From Romanomermis culicivorax (Eukaryota; Nematoda; Enoplea; Mermithida; Mermithidae): a DNA stretch of 64,000 nt. Shown here in pieces: positions 52,715 to 64,000 of this stretch. The stretch is from the NCBI GenBank assembly GCA_963922205.1, contig CAWUHX010000221.1, positions 62,001-126,000 on the forward strand. The letters run 5' to 3'. Numbering within the stretch: the first letter of the stretch is position 1; each line of letters opens with the position of its first letter. The notes beneath the pieces are model-generated. The model saw nothing but the letters and a program-made list of their open reading frames with translations, searched no databases and had not been told where the DNA came from. The translations under genes were made by a program, and so were the position numbers.

Positions 52715-52972
52715 TATGCAAGTGCCTATGTGCACACAGGCCCTGCCCTGCAAAGACACCTTTGCAGGCAACAGGTGTTGGGCGTCATCAACTCTGACCC
52801 AAGTCTTACTGTAGATGTTTAAGTGTATATAATCATGTGTTGTGCCATCTTATCATCCTTCTGGACCTTCTAGCTCTTCGTTTGGTTTTCGTCCTTAGTG
52901 TTTTGTGCTTTAGCCTTACCTCGTCAAATTTGCATATTCCCGTCTTTGTTATATATTCTCGTTCGCCTGTCC
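52715..52972 (+). other. Possible 5' LTR part of a gag-only element
   Basis: TATA-like TGTATATAATCA at about 52824 and C/T-rich sequence; continues after the hAT insertion with TTTTCAATAAATCATATG (54850-54867), a poly(A)-signal-like R region. Element identity is inferred. Confidence 0.35.
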
Positions 52973-54832
52973 TAGTGCTGAACATTGGGTACCCGGGTAT
53001 ACCCAGGTACAAAAATAAAACGTTACCTGGGTATTACCCAGGTACCCGTTCCAATTATTGATAAATTTTTATAATAATGAAATTAGACATTATAAAACGG
53101 AATAAATTTTGACATGTAGTCTCAAAATCCAGAAGTGACAGTTTTTAATTCAATTATGAATTTGAGTTGACAGATTAACAATCTTTACTGTATAGCATTG
53201 TGCAATATGTGTTACTATTGCATCATCTTTTCATTTCGACTCTGCTTTACCTTTTATCATGTTAAATTTCATTCCTCTCAGCTGCACGATACTTGGCCTA
53301 GTCTAATCTTACTCCTCAATTTGTTAACTCATTTTATGATTTGAGAATTAGGATATTACAATCTTGTTGTGTTTGTTATTTTATTGTGTCCTATATATTT
53401 ATTCCTACTGATAATTATGTAAGACGGAATTTAGCTTGCCTGACATTTGGATAGATCATTTCTGTCACTCCACTATTACATTATTTACTGCTTTTCAGGC
53501 GATCATTTTAAATTCTATTAGCTTCATCTGTTAGTGCAATGTAATCTTGTTCGAATAATTCATCATAAAATCATGTTAAAATAAAGCTTTGTCTACAATT
53601 ACTTCACTGCAGACCAATCTTTAGAAACAGGCGAAAATTATATTTGCAACAGATGCAACTCACAAATAAAAAGATGTGGAGGAACGTCATCTTTCGTCAA
53701 ACATTTGAAACTCATCCACAATATCGATAAAAACTGTGGTTCTGCTGAAATTGAAAACGAAAAATGGACGAGCAGTGGTGAAAAATCATCGCAGCAGGCG
53801 AAACTATCAGGTGTTTATTTTATTCCCTATTTTTGTACAACCTCTATTTTTTCATAAATGAAATTTTCCCAAGAGAAATGTGACTCGGCTTTTTGCAATT
53901 CCATGAGATGAATTCCCATCTATAAATTTCTGAAAACGATATGAGTTATAGTGATTTGTATGTTAGAGGAACTACCGTTTTTGATCCAGGAATATCGAGA
54001 AATCGTCTATTCGAAGATGATGATGACAGCATCAGAATTAGTAGTGGACGCTACTGAAAGCAATGCTTTGTCCCAATCAGCTGGTGCCCCTGAAAAAAAG
54101 AAAAAATCCGCATTCTAAGCTGTTTTTGGCTGCACATCTAATGGCCAACAAGTTGCAGCTCGATCAGCTTCGGATGAAATTCGAGGGTACGCTTCTACGA
54201 ACAAATTTCCGACCGACGAAGTGTGCATTCTAAAAATTTGGAAAGAAAATGCATCGCAGTTTCCTCGACTGTCAGTGCTAGTGAAGAAATATTTGTCCAT
54301 TCCAGCCACTTTTGTGCCGAATGAAAGAGTGTTCAGTATTGCTGGCCAAGTTCTGAACAATCGACGACTTTAGTAGGCAGCAAGCACGGCAGAAAAGCTG
54401 ATCGTGCTACATGAAAATCTGAAAGACAAGAAACGAATCGACCGCCATATGATTGTGGAGGACATTTCAGAGTCTGAAAATTCAAGTGAAAAGTTATCTG
54501 ATTCAGATGCACCTGGTGATAGCGATTCCGAGTGAGCTTATTGTTGATCTGTTGTTGTGATACATTGGAAATAAAACATTGTTAAAGTTTATTTTATTTT
54601 TTTGTGCATGCCGCAAAATTAGCATTTTACACATACTAATTAATAATTTACATTTTAATACTGTTCTACTGATATTTTATGATAACATACTTCATTTACA
54701 TTATCTTTTCATACCTTATATAATTACCCGAGTATACCACCCGGGTATACCCGGATACCCGGGTAATTTAGGTACCTGGGTAATGACTGGTCAGGGTACC
54801 CGGGTAACCAATTTGCTCCATGTTCAGCACTA
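52973..54832 (+). mobile_element. hAT transposon relic with GGGTACCCGGGTA subterminal repeats
   Basis: Inverted ends TAGTGCTGAACATTGGG / TAGTGCTGAACATGG. Flanks GCCTGTCC (52965-52972) and GCCCGTCG (54833-54840) match at 6 of 8, an aged target duplication. Both ends carry GGGTACCCGGGTA repeats. Carries a BED finger and a hAT C-terminal domain, both broken. Confidence 0.85.
53619..54535 (+). pseudogene. Broken hAT transposase (BED finger and dimerisation domain)
   Basis: 53619-53820: BED-type zinc finger CNRCNSQIK...FVKHLKLIH. The central RNase H-like catalytic region is deleted. 53967-54535: KFPTDEV..., FPRLSVLVKKYLSIPATFVP, NERVFSIAGQVLNNRR, KLIVLHENL, the classical hAT C-terminal motif, with TAA at about 54117 and a double TAG at 54373. 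Internally deleted, non-autonomous. Confidence 0.85.
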
Positions 54833-54999
54833 GCCCGTCGACTTTATATTTTCAATAAATCATATGTCAGTCATCAGCCTTTTGCTCAACTTTGTGCATT
54901 CCCTTCAGCAGAACCCATCCTCCACACCAGCCTTCACCCTATTCCTATTGACCTACACATCCCTGCAATTATCAGAAGACAAAACTGAGAATGTGACGA

Positions 55000-56640
55000 A
55001 CAAAATCTGTGACTCCTGAACAAACTTCAGGTGAAGCTGATAATCAAACCACCACTATATTTGCTACCCTGACTAGTTTAATGGATCAGTTTAAGCTTTT
55101 CATTTACGCAACTTCTGCAACTCTGTCTACTTTAACTCAAGAGGGTAATTTAAGTAATTCTCCTCCTTCTGTACCTCCACCTGAACATCTCGCTTCTCAG
55201 AGTATACCTGTCACTAGTACTGTACCTGTGACGTCTCACATACCTGTTATAGCTCCTGTAGTTAAGTTAAAAAGTCACAATTCTGAGCAATCAAATCCTC
55301 CTAGTCATCATGATTCTTCCGTAATTGAAGAAGAGCATATAACTGATTAGATACCTCACAATTCCTCGCATACTGGTCCCCCTCCTGGCTTTTCTGACTA
55401 TCCTCCTGTTAATTTTTCACATAACTATGGTTACCACACCATTGACATTTGCTACCCATCACATGGTGATGAGGAAAGCCAAATTGAGGGAATAGTTAAG
55501 AATATGACACCTCTCTAGAAAATTTTCCATCTCTTTTCCACCTGGTTTCAGTGCACCACAACAGCCTCCCACTGCTGTTGCGCCCATTTACCAGCCTTAC
55601 GTTCAACAACAGTATCATCTGGCTGTTGTTCCTCAGTATCTGTATGCTGCTCAACTTGCACCTCCTCCACCAGCTTATGCCACACCACAGCCCACTGTTG
55701 TGTATCAGGTACCACCGCCTGGGTACCCTGTTCCTTTTCAGACACCTATTGATCAGTTTCAGCAACAATGCCAGCTAATCGCTGCAGCTGCGGCTCAACG
55801 TCCTCTACCTCCACTATCTGTTCAGCGAGCTCCAGTAGTTCCACAATCAACGTAGTCTACTGCAACGAGTGCAACTACTCAGGTTCCTTTTTCTAGTGTA
55901 ATATCCACTACTGCAACAACATCCACTTCTGTACCCTCCACGTCTGCTTCTACATCACAATCTACTACTTCATCGGCTCAACCAGCCAATCAGCCTGCAA
56001 GACTCTTCAGGCCTAGAATGTTGGCAGAGCCTGATATTTTTAACATCTTATCTCGTCTTAATATCCAGCTGCTGTCGAAGACTCTTCAGGCCTAGAATGT
56101 TGGCAGAGCCTGATATTTTTAACATCTTATCTCGTCTTAATATCCAGCTGCTGTCTGGTGCTACCCGAAAGGCAAATGACACAGCTATGTCTCTTTACCA
56201 ACTGCATAGAGATACCTATAAGATCACCGTCACTGGAGCAACTGAACATGCCATTCTGGATACCATGTTGGGAACCATCCTTGACTGGATGCCACCTTGG
56301 GCTACCGCAAATGGTTTGGCTACTAGTCTTCAAATAGCTGAGCTCACTCTCTTCTTGCACGAATGTCGATCATTGTCACGTTCATCGTATTAGGCCACTG
56401 CCTATACCTCCTCTGTTGACATGATAGAAGCTATTCTCCAAAAACCTAAAGATATAGGCATCACTGATCCTGCAAAGCTACGAAAGTTGGCTGTGGTTCA
56501 CGCCAATGCTCACACTGAACGTCAGGTCAATCATTGCATTCTTTGACAATTTTATGTACCTGCAGTTTCTGATTTACCTCCAATGCACCTTGCAATACTA
56601 CACATCCTGATTGTCCTCAAGTAGTCACTGATGCTAATAT
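55000..56640 (+). pseudogene. Gag-like ORF of a gag-only LTR-type element, broken
   Basis: Readable in pieces: 55009-55350 (Ser/Thr/Pro-rich, ends TAG), then PPGFSDYPPVN, a Pro/Gln-rich block with PPPGYP and PPPAYAT motifs resembling late domains (55520-55850), a Ser/Thr block, and a helical capsid-like segment RPRMLAEPDIFNILSRLN...LTLFLHECRSLS (56097-56393) with continuation to 56640. Stops at 55348, 55852, 56391, 56545. No pol follows. Confidence 0.55.
56000..56157 (+). repeat. 79-bp tandem duplication within the gag-like ORF
   Basis: AAGACTCTTCAGGCCTAGAA at 55999 recurs at 56078; the copies are essentially identical for 77 bp. 79 is not a multiple of 3, so it shifts the frame and ends the first copy early. 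Confidence 0.85.
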
Positions 56641-57096
56641 TCTACCTGACGCTAGCTCACAACCTTCTCAATCATCACATCAACATTCTGGTTCTCACAC
56701 CACTCGTCCTTAGATCAGTAGTCTATCCCAACTACTGATATTTAAGTTTTGCTGCATTTCTTTTCTTTGTTTTCTTTAATTTCTCTGCTCAAAAAATATA
56801 ATCTCAGTGTCCTCGTTTTTTACTTTCATTTTTAGAGTTTTTGTACAGTTTTGGACCAACCCTGTGAAATTTTTTCTTTGTGCACATTTTTATTTGTGAT
56901 TACCAAATTCGCACAACTGGTTTACTGTAGCCGTGTCACACCTAGCTGAGTAAGTATCAATAAGTTTCACTTTCTCGCCAGTTCGGATTTTGTTACGTCT
57001 TGCCCTCATTCTTCCACAAGTGAGGATTGGAAAATTCTCCCACTCCAACGACTTCATCACACCTTGTAGTCTTAATCGCTTAAGGCGATCTGCTGC

Positions 57097-57108
57097 AAGG
57101 GGGAGGGG
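57097..57108 (+). promoter_or_regulatory. Polypurine tract before a 3' LTR-like start
   Basis: AAGGGGGAGGGG followed directly by TGTTGTAGTGGC, the arrangement expected at the 3' LTR boundary of the gag-only element. Confidence 0.55.
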
Positions 57109-57860
57109 TGTTGTAGTGGCATTTCCCAGTTTTCCACAACTGATTTAATGTCACTTTGCAATTATCTGATCTTTACAACCAAAGATGCGCATGTCTCAAG
57201 CATGCCATCTTAATTCAAACCAGGCGACCCAATTACATTCATTATTATTCGTTTTGTAATTTTACATCTGGTTGCCTCTCTGCCAATAAACCATCGCCAT
57301 GCTATTCTCCCACCACCAATATAAAATATTTTAAATTGAGAAAATCGAAGATTTCTCAATTTAGAATATTCCAATTTGCGAAATATTTTGAGTGTTTGTC
57401 TGATTGAGAAAAGGTGTACGTGCCCCGGCCCAATGCTAGGTAAGTCTTAACATTAAGATCTGAACCTCTTGGATAAAACTCCTGCCAAATCGTTTTGAAC
57501 TCAAAATCAAATCTCATACATTTTGGTGGATCACCAATCGAGAGTCTCAAGGAAAAGAAGGAAATAATTTATATAACACATCCCACGGATGGCCTTGTCC
57601 ATCGTCCACACTGACTGGACCAATGGTCACCCCTAACCTGGTGGTGTTATCCTTACCTACAGCAGTAATCCCCAAAGCAGCACCGCAGTACCTATAGTTC
57701 CTTCTATAGCTGGCACTCACCGGGTTGAGTTAATTGAGCCAACACCTTAGTGTCATCACATGGCATCAGGTAACATGGGCCCACTTAACATGACAGAACT
57801 TTGAAATTATCTTTATTGGAAAAACATGTATAGACTTGCTACTATAAAATTTCTGATATC
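57109..57860 (+). other. Probable 3' LTR remnant and unassigned sequence
   Basis: Starts TGTTGTAG; AATAAA-like GCCAATAAACCATC at about 57281. The right LTR end was not found, and I could not match it to the 5' side. No gene. Confidence 0.35.
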
Positions 57861-58371
57861 ATCATAGGCTGGGGGATAGTGTCAACCTATAATATACATG
57901 GCCCCTAAATTTCATGTCCCCCCTCTAGAGCCAAAATGGTAAGAGCTAGAAACTTCGGGTTTTTTGCATAATTTCGGGTGTAGCGGCAAACTATGGGGTG
58001 CCTTTTGTCATATCGCCTCTATCTGCAAGTGGTGCTCGGTGGGGGCCCAAAAACATGCAAAAAACGCACTTTTTAAGGCCCACCAGTTCCACTATGCCCA
58101 GCAATGGGTGTGCCATATCCAACCTCCATACTTCAGCCAAAGCATCTTGGGGGTGCAATCTCAAATGTGATTTTTCATTTTTTTAAAATATGGCCCCAAT
58201 TCAATTATATGGTGGTCCAAAGTCCTGGGAAATGCGAAATTCCCCAATTTTGTTATATAATACTTATGGGTTCAAAAAAATTAGTTTTTGCAGCGTGATG
58301 CACTACTAATTTTTTGCAGTTTCAATTGAACCGGAAGCCTTATTGGGATTTTTGGGCTGTGAGGGTTTTCG

Positions 58372-59300
58372 ACCATAGGAAATTTGATGGACGCAGTCAC
58401 TTTACACGAAAAATGATTCCAGATGTAAACAAGCGTATTTTCGTGATTTTTTAGTGGAAAGAGTTTTTGACCGTGGGGAATCCAATAGATGTGGTCACTT
58501 TACACAAAAAGATTATCCCGGTTGTAAACAAGCGTATTTCCGTAATTTTTTTGACGAAGGGGTTTTCGACCACGGGGAATTTAATGAATGTGATTATTTT
58601 AAACAAAAAATTATCTCGGTGTGTAAACAAGCCTATTTTCGTGATTTTTTAGTGGAAAGAGTTTTCGACAACGGGCGATTTAATGAATGTGATCACTGCA
58701 GACAAAAAATTATACCGGGCGTAAACATGCGTATTTTCCTGATTTTTTGACGGAAGAGGTTTTTGACCACAGGATATTGATGAATGCCATTACTTTACGC
58801 AAAAAATTATCTCTTGAGTAAACAAGCGTATTTTCGTGATTTTTCGGTGGAAGGTGTTTTCGATCATTGGGAATTTGCTGAATGTGATCACTTTACTTGA
58901 AAAATTATCTCTGGTGCAAACAAGCGTATTTTCTTGATTTTTCGGTGGAAGGGGCTTTTGATCACGGGGAATTTGATGAATGTGATCACTTTACTTAAAA
59001 AATTATCCCAGGTGTAAACAAGTGTATTTTCGTAATTTTTTGGGGGTTGAGTTTTTTAATACGAAGAATTAGATGAATGTGATCACTTTACACACAAAAT
59101 TATATTGAGTGTATTTCAAATGTATTTCTGCGATTTTTGAGGGGAGAGGTTTCTGACCATGCGGAATTCAATTTAGACGATCACTTCACACAATAAATTG
59201 TTCTGTGTGTATTTAAAACAAAGGTATATCTTAGGAATTTTTTGGTTTGAGGGGTTCTTGTTTAAGGGAATTCAATGGAAATGGTCACTTTACACTCTGT
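58372..59300. repeat. ~98-bp tandem array, about 9-10 units
   Basis: TGTAAACAAGCG-like landmarks at about 58421, 58521, 58620, 58720, 58817, 58914, 59009. Units share TTTTCGTGATTTTT and GGGGAATTTGATGAATG. Confidence 0.85.
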
Positions 59301-59478
59301 TTACAATGTGCTTTAAGTTCTATGTGGTCTAAACATCTTTTACTTTCACCAAAAGTGAGAATTCGTAGTTTTAAGATTTTTTATTGTTTCTTTGATGTGA
59401 AGATGACCAAATTTCAAACCTCAATGCACTTCAATGAAGGTTTTCATTCATGGTTGAGGCCCACTAAAAAGAGGTGAA

Positions 59479-61181
59479 CTAGTTTATTAGAAAATGCCCC
59501 GATGGGGCAGAAAAAAGACGAATATACTTGCTTGGATAGTTGCCAAGCTAGAAAAAGGAAAAGGATTGAACTAGATTTTTGAGAACTTGGGTTGGAGTTA
59601 GAGAAAATTCACTTTCCTTATATTGGATTTTCATTTCTTTTTTAAATATTCCATGTCTGTGAAAAAGTATATTCTGCAGCTGAGTGCATCAACACACTTT
59701 CCAACCAAACATGTGGATCTCCGAAATTTTGAGGAGAGTACAGGGATGGAACCTGGTTTTTTGGCGTTTTTTGAGACAAAAAAAATCAAAAAAGTTGACC
59801 AAAAAAATTTTTTTATAACAAATTTTCCAGTTTCAAAACCTTTGAGGTAGTTTGTACCCCCATGTTCTCCCTCACACATGTGTGCTTCTAACTGCGTTAA
59901 ACTTTTTTGCTAAATTTAGTGTCAATATAACAGGAATCAACCGTGGGAAAATGGCACATGAAATTCCACTCAGCTTTTTTAGAAAAAAATCAGTAGCATA
60001 AAGTCTTCTTAGGACTAAATCGATTGTGCAAGATATGTTTAATTCATTCATTTTATATAACATATCGCATGGAATTCACTCTGTAAGTTCTACTGATTAC
60101 AAGCTATAAACAAATTTGTTCTCTTCTATTTAACTATTCAGCAAAATAGATCATTCACAGTTTTTGGATTTAAACTGAAATTAGCAGAAAAAGCGCTTTT
60201 TGTGGGACTGCAGATGGGAAGCAATTTCACCCATTTCTGTCGCTCTGGTGCTGCTTTCAAAAAAGTCGAACTGTTGCACTGGGAATGCGAGTGGAGTCAG
60301 GAAGAACTGGGTATGGGATTTGGCGCACACTCCTAATATAGGCATGGCTGAATAATCAGGAGCATTTTTGTATGCTTTACCCTGTTCTTCCATTTGCAAA
60401 TCGGTGCCCAATGACTGTAACCAAGGCCCAGTTGCACTAAAGGGGTCTGAGCTCGAGCTCAAGATAATCTCGAACAGAAAAGCGACTCGGTTTGATCTCA
60501 AGATCGGTATAATCTCAATGTCATAAGCTCAATGTCGAGGTTATCCCAGACTTGAGCTGTCGAGTTGCACTAACATTTTCGCATAATTTTCTTATTTCTA
60601 AAGCAATAAATATAAAAATGTCTGCAATTCCCAAACTCGAACTTAAACCTCGGTATTGGTTAGTCCTGAAGTGAGTATCGTTTGTGCACTGAAAGGAAAT
60701 TATCTCAACATTGCGATTAGCTCAAATTGAGGATCAGCAATTTAATCCCGATGTTTAGATTATCCTCATGTTGGGTTAGGGTAACCAACCTCGAGTTTTT
60801 TTGTAGTTCTGAAAATGACTATAATATGCCTGCTCACTATTTTTCAGCTAGTGTGAGAGGCAGGAGTTTTGAATCGGTCGGGAGTCAGAAAGCATTTCTT
60901 TACATTAGAAATCATGTGCATATAATTTTCATATAGAAAAATTTTGCCATAGTTAATGCCAGGGGAATGACAAAATGCACGATGCTGCAGAATATACTTT
61001 TTCACAGACATGGAACTTTTTTTTGAGAAAGAATGAAAATCCAATAACGAAAGTGAATTTTTTCCAACTCCAACCCAAGTTCTCAAAAATCTAGTTCAAT
61101 CCTTTTTCTACCTTGGCAACTATCCAAGCAAGTATATTCTTCTTTTTTCTGCCCCATCGGGGCATTTGCTAATAAATTAGT
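59479..61181. repeat. 1.7-kb unit with long inverted repeats (older copy)
   Basis: Arms CTAGTTTATTAGAAAATG... and ...CATTTGCTAATAAATTAG, with GCCCCGATGGGGC conserved in both. Confidence 0.8.
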
Positions 61182-61342
61182 ATTCGTAATCAGCGACTTT
61201 GATTTACCCAAGTAACTATTCTTATTTGAACTCAAAACTTTTTTCAATCGACTTTTGACGCATGTGGAGTCATGCTATAATAATACCAGGTATGGTATAG
61301 TTATAGCTAAGGTAAGGTAGGTAAGTATAGGTAAGGTATATA

Positions 61343-61585
61343 TAGTTTTTTTTATAAAATGCTTCCAGATTCAAAAGTGACACAAATCAGTACTGTCGTC
61401 AAAATTCTTCACATTAAGTTCTTACTGTAAAATTTTTCGCTCGAAAAATCGCTAAAAGTCAGGCCAGTATGCTCACAAATTTCCAGCCCTACATGATATT
61501 TTGTTCATCAGAAAATCGCAAAAATCTGAAATACTACTTGCTTTCCACTTTCATTATTTGGAAGCATTTCAAGAAAAACAGACTA
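61343..61585 (+). mobile_element. Tc1/mariner-type MITE, copy 4
   Basis: TATAGTTTTTTTTATAAAAT to AAGAAAAACAGACTA. Forms a head-to-head pair with the next copy. Confidence 0.8.
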
Positions 61586-61814
61586 TAATGCCTCTAAATA
61601 ATGAAAATGGAAAGCAAGTAGTATTTATATTTTCACGATTTGCTGCTAAACAATAAATCATATAGGAACTGTAAATTTGTGAGCATACTGACATAATCTT
61701 TAACAATTTTTCCAGTGAGAAATTTCACAGTAAGAGCTCTTTGTTAACGATTTTGACGACAATGCTGATTGGTATCGCTTTTCAATTTGGAAGCCTTTTG
61801 TAAAAAGCAGACTA
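61586..61814 (-). mobile_element. Tc1/mariner-type MITE, copy 5 (inverted)
   Basis: Lacks the outer GTCTGTTTTT at the junction but keeps GTAAAAAGCAGACTA at the other end. The pair makes a roughly 470-bp inverted repeat. Confidence 0.75.
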
Positions 61815-61920
61815 AAGGTAAGTAAATTTTCTTATGAGGAAAGTCTGAGCTCTCTCTCAAGACACAAAACCTGTTGATTACCCTCTGCTCTCTCTTGAAT
61901 GTGTCATGAACAGCGGCTCA

Positions 61921-62386
61921 TGTGATATTACAGTATACCCTTCAATTGCGTAGTATGCTCATTTATTATTTGCTCGCTTTCATGCTCGCATCTATTTATA
62001 ATTATTTATGTCGTTGACAAACGACTCTAGCAAACAGAGTCGGCATCCCTCCAGAGATCCCTTTCGACGTCTCTATATAAATGCATGCGCACTGGCCTCT
62101 TATTGACTAAGAAAGGCCAGTGCCAACTATTTTTGGCCTTCAAGCTCGACCTTCTCCCGCAAGAAGCGCCGATGATCACTGTAGTCACTGCCTCCTACCG
62201 TACTCAGGAGCGACTGAAACTCCTACTCCCGCTAGCATAAATACCAAGTTTGTTCCACCAAACTCGTATTTCGAGACTCTGGGATAGGATTGACTTGAAG
62301 CGCTCTTTTACGTCAACGTCGTCTTTTTTATATTAATAAAGAATTAATTTGAATATTTTGGTAAGTCTTCTTCATAAGCTATAACA
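61921..62386 (+). repeat. Solo or 5' LTR with TATA box and poly(A) signal
   Basis: 466 bp from TGTGATATTACAG to CTATAACA. TATATAA at 62074-62080; AATAAA at 62335-62340; the Pro/Ser-coding-like R/U5 is C-rich. Followed by TTGGGATTGGGCCCCA, a possible PBS. No second LTR in the window. Confidence 0.6.
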
Positions 62387-62610
62387 TTGGGATTGGGCCC
62401 CAACAGACACATTCTCTCTCTCCTACTCCTTTGTCGATTTACCCCTTCAGTCTTCAATCGGGTTCCTCGCTCCAGGAACTTTCCATTAGGACTAAGGTTC
62501 AAGCTCTCCACAAGGCCCTTTCTGGGACTAGGGTGGCTGACGTTTCTCTCATCATCCACGGGCAGTCACTCTATGTGATAGGCTCTGTGAATACAAGGTG
62601 GAGGTAATAA
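62387..62610 (+). pseudogene. Possible start of a gag-like frame after the LTR
   Basis: Short open stretch reading SIRTKVQALHKALSGTRVAD and IIHGQSLYVIG, then a double stop (TAATAA, about 62605). Too short to classify. Confidence 0.3.
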
Positions 62611-63145
62611 GTATTTCCTACCTACAGTACCCCAGTGTCTGCGACTCCCGTAGCACACAGCCCTCACTCTTGAGGCTTCGCTACTTCCCCTACAACATCC
62701 CTACAACCCCTCCCCCTCCGCCTAACGTTACAAATGTTTGGGGTTTTTGGATCATACTTGGCATTGATACAAATGATTTTTTCATGCTTCTGATACAGAC
62801 CTGCACGGCAAAAATTCTCCAGGGGGAGGATCCTCGGAGTTTTTATCGAGGGAGGTAGGGAGAAGGGCGAGCGAAACAACAACAAAAATTCCACAAGCAT
62901 GTTTTTCATACAAAATATGCATAAAAATCATCAAAGAAGGTGTCTTGGAAAAAGTTCAGGGTGAGTGTTTGACGATTTTTTCGGGTCAGGGGGTATTCAG
63001 GGTCTCTGGCAGGAGGGTCTATCCCCCTGCTCCCCCTATGTGCATGTATGTCTGATATTATCAATTGTTTAAGTATACAATCTTCAAAATAAAAAATCAA
63101 ATAGATTTCTTCGAGTTGAATAACAGAGCTCCCATTCAAACCTGT
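62611..63145. other. No gene seen
   Basis: C-rich block to 62720, then AT-rich; the G-rich patch at 62820-62870 may be the end of a hAT-like element. Confidence 0.45.
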
Positions 63146-63183
63146 GCTTACCACACTATACTGTGAAGTATAGTGTGGTAAGC
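63146..63183. repeat. Perfect hairpin, 17-bp stem, 4-nt loop
   Basis: GCTTACCACACTATACT, loop GTGA, then the exact inverse. It stands alone in AT-rich DNA. Confidence 0.9.
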
Positions 63184-63349
63184 GTCACTGTAAAGCCGGG
63201 ATGCTTTTTGGCCGGTTAAAAGTATCGACGCTAAAAAATAATCGTATGCACGTCGGCCGATAAAAGGACGATTTGGTACGATTAAAAATATAATCGCGGA
63301 TTGAAAATCTCTGGAATAATGTGACAGGCAATGTAAACATGTCCAACTA

Positions 63350-63576
63350 TACCCTGTTTTTTATAAAATGCTTCCGAATACAAAAGTAACACAAATCAGT
63401 ACTGTCGTCAAAATCGTTTACATAGAGCTCTTACCGTAAAATTGTCCACTCAAAAATTTTTTAAAGGTGCAGTCAGTATGCTCACAAATTTCCAGACCTT
63501 ACAACATATTGTTTATCAGAAAATCGTGAAAATCTCTTTCATTGTTTAGAAGCATTTCTAGAAAAACAGACGGCTA
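63350..63576 (+). mobile_element. Tc1/mariner-type MITE, copy 6
   Basis: TACCCTGTTTTTTATAAAAT to TAGAAAAACAGACGGCTA, slightly degraded ends. Confidence 0.75.
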
Positions 63577-64000
63577 GTTAGAAATTTCGCAAGATTTCAC
63601 ACAAGAAACATAATTTCACGGGTTTTCTTACAATATACAACTTGTCGCTGTTGAATTTTTATTCTCGTGCTTCGTATTTTCGGCCATTCTGGAGAGACTG
63701 AATTTTTGTCACGTATGAAGCTTAACACGTGGATTATATTTAAGATTTAAAAACAGACTAAATTTCATCGAAAATGAAAAACGCATCTATGGAAGGATAT
63801 AGAATTTGCATCCCGTTTATGCAAAAAATCCTGGTACATACATTTCTAGACATAGCATAATCAAGCTTTTTAAGACACGATTTCTGGGAAGTTCGACCTC
63901 CCTATGATAAGTATAAAATTGACCATATCTCAGAATGAGATATTGTGGGTTGTGCCTGAGTACGCCGCTACAGTATGCCGAAGTTTGAAAATTGATTTTT
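63577..64000. other. No gene seen
   Basis: AT-rich end of the window. An isolated AAAACAGACTA at about 63750 resembles a MITE end. Confidence 0.4.

Larger units (their letters stand above)
57861..61181. mobile_element. Diverged copy of the composite transposon (inverted)
   Basis: Same three modules as 7333-10538 in opposite orientation: tail (57861-58371), ~98-bp array (58372-59300), inverted-repeat unit (59479-61181). Identity is visibly lower than between the LTR copies, so it is older and independent. Both ends lie outside any LTR, showing the unit moves on its own. Confidence 0.75.

Overview
This window is repeat-rich, AT-rich nuclear DNA from a eukaryote, almost certainly an invertebrate animal. 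The evidence is spliced genes with GT-AG introns in consistent phase, a receptor-tyrosine-kinase-like gene, Ty3/Gypsy-type and hAT-type transposons, pol III box A/box B sequences, and no prokaryotic gene organisation. I cannot name the species. The only lineage hint is a short interstitial run of CCTAAR-like hexamers.

Layout. (1) Positions 164-5711 (+) hold the 3' part of a ten-exon receptor kinase gene: ectodomain exon, transmembrane exon, then a kinase domain. All exon phases agree. The catalytic motifs are replaced (HRD to HDN, DFG to GFG), so it reads as a receptor pseudokinase. A possible small two-exon gene follows at 5854-6206. (2) Positions 6540-27679 are one 21.1-kb LTR retroelement on the minus strand. 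It has 4.6-kb LTRs about 99.8% identical, a perfect AAGT target duplication, a PBS abutting the 5' LTR, and gag, an unknown ORF, an env-like glycoprotein, a protease, a second protease, RT/RNase H and integrase, in that unusual order. The LTRs are huge because each carries a captured 3.2-kb composite transposon; an older diverged copy of it lies at 57861-61181. The reading frames contain many stops although the LTRs say the insertion is young. (3) Only 306 bp beyond it, at 27986-28720, is a miniature retrotransposon (TRIM): three 187-bp LTRs and two 87-bp internal segments, TG...CA ends, PBS, polypurine tract and a CCTT target duplication. Each LTR carries a tRNA-like pol III unit (box A, box B, T5 terminator). 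Its PBS core, LTR ends and duplication length match the 21-kb neighbour. I regard this as the most novel object in the window.

(4) Positions 29012-45152 (minus) hold one or two spliced genes for nuclear-looking proteins I do not recognise: a complete six-exon model at 38554-45152 and three phase-compatible exons of a second product at 29012-38004. Their introns are full of transposons, including a hAT relic with a perfect 8-bp duplication (32941-34000). (5) Positions 45.2-52.5 kb are intergenic: nested non-autonomous elements and a family of stable GGCGC-NNN-GCGCC hairpins. (6) Positions 52.5-57.8 kb hold a decayed gag-only LTR-type element interrupted by a hAT element. (7) Positions 57.8-64 kb hold the diverged composite transposon, Tc1/mariner-type MITEs, an LTR with TATA box and poly(A) signal, and a perfect 17-bp-stem hairpin.

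How parts relate: the two cellular loci are embedded in transposon debris. The 21-kb element and the TRIM look like a donor/parasite pair, and the captured DNA transposon shows that cargo can ride inside the LTR and be copied to both ends.
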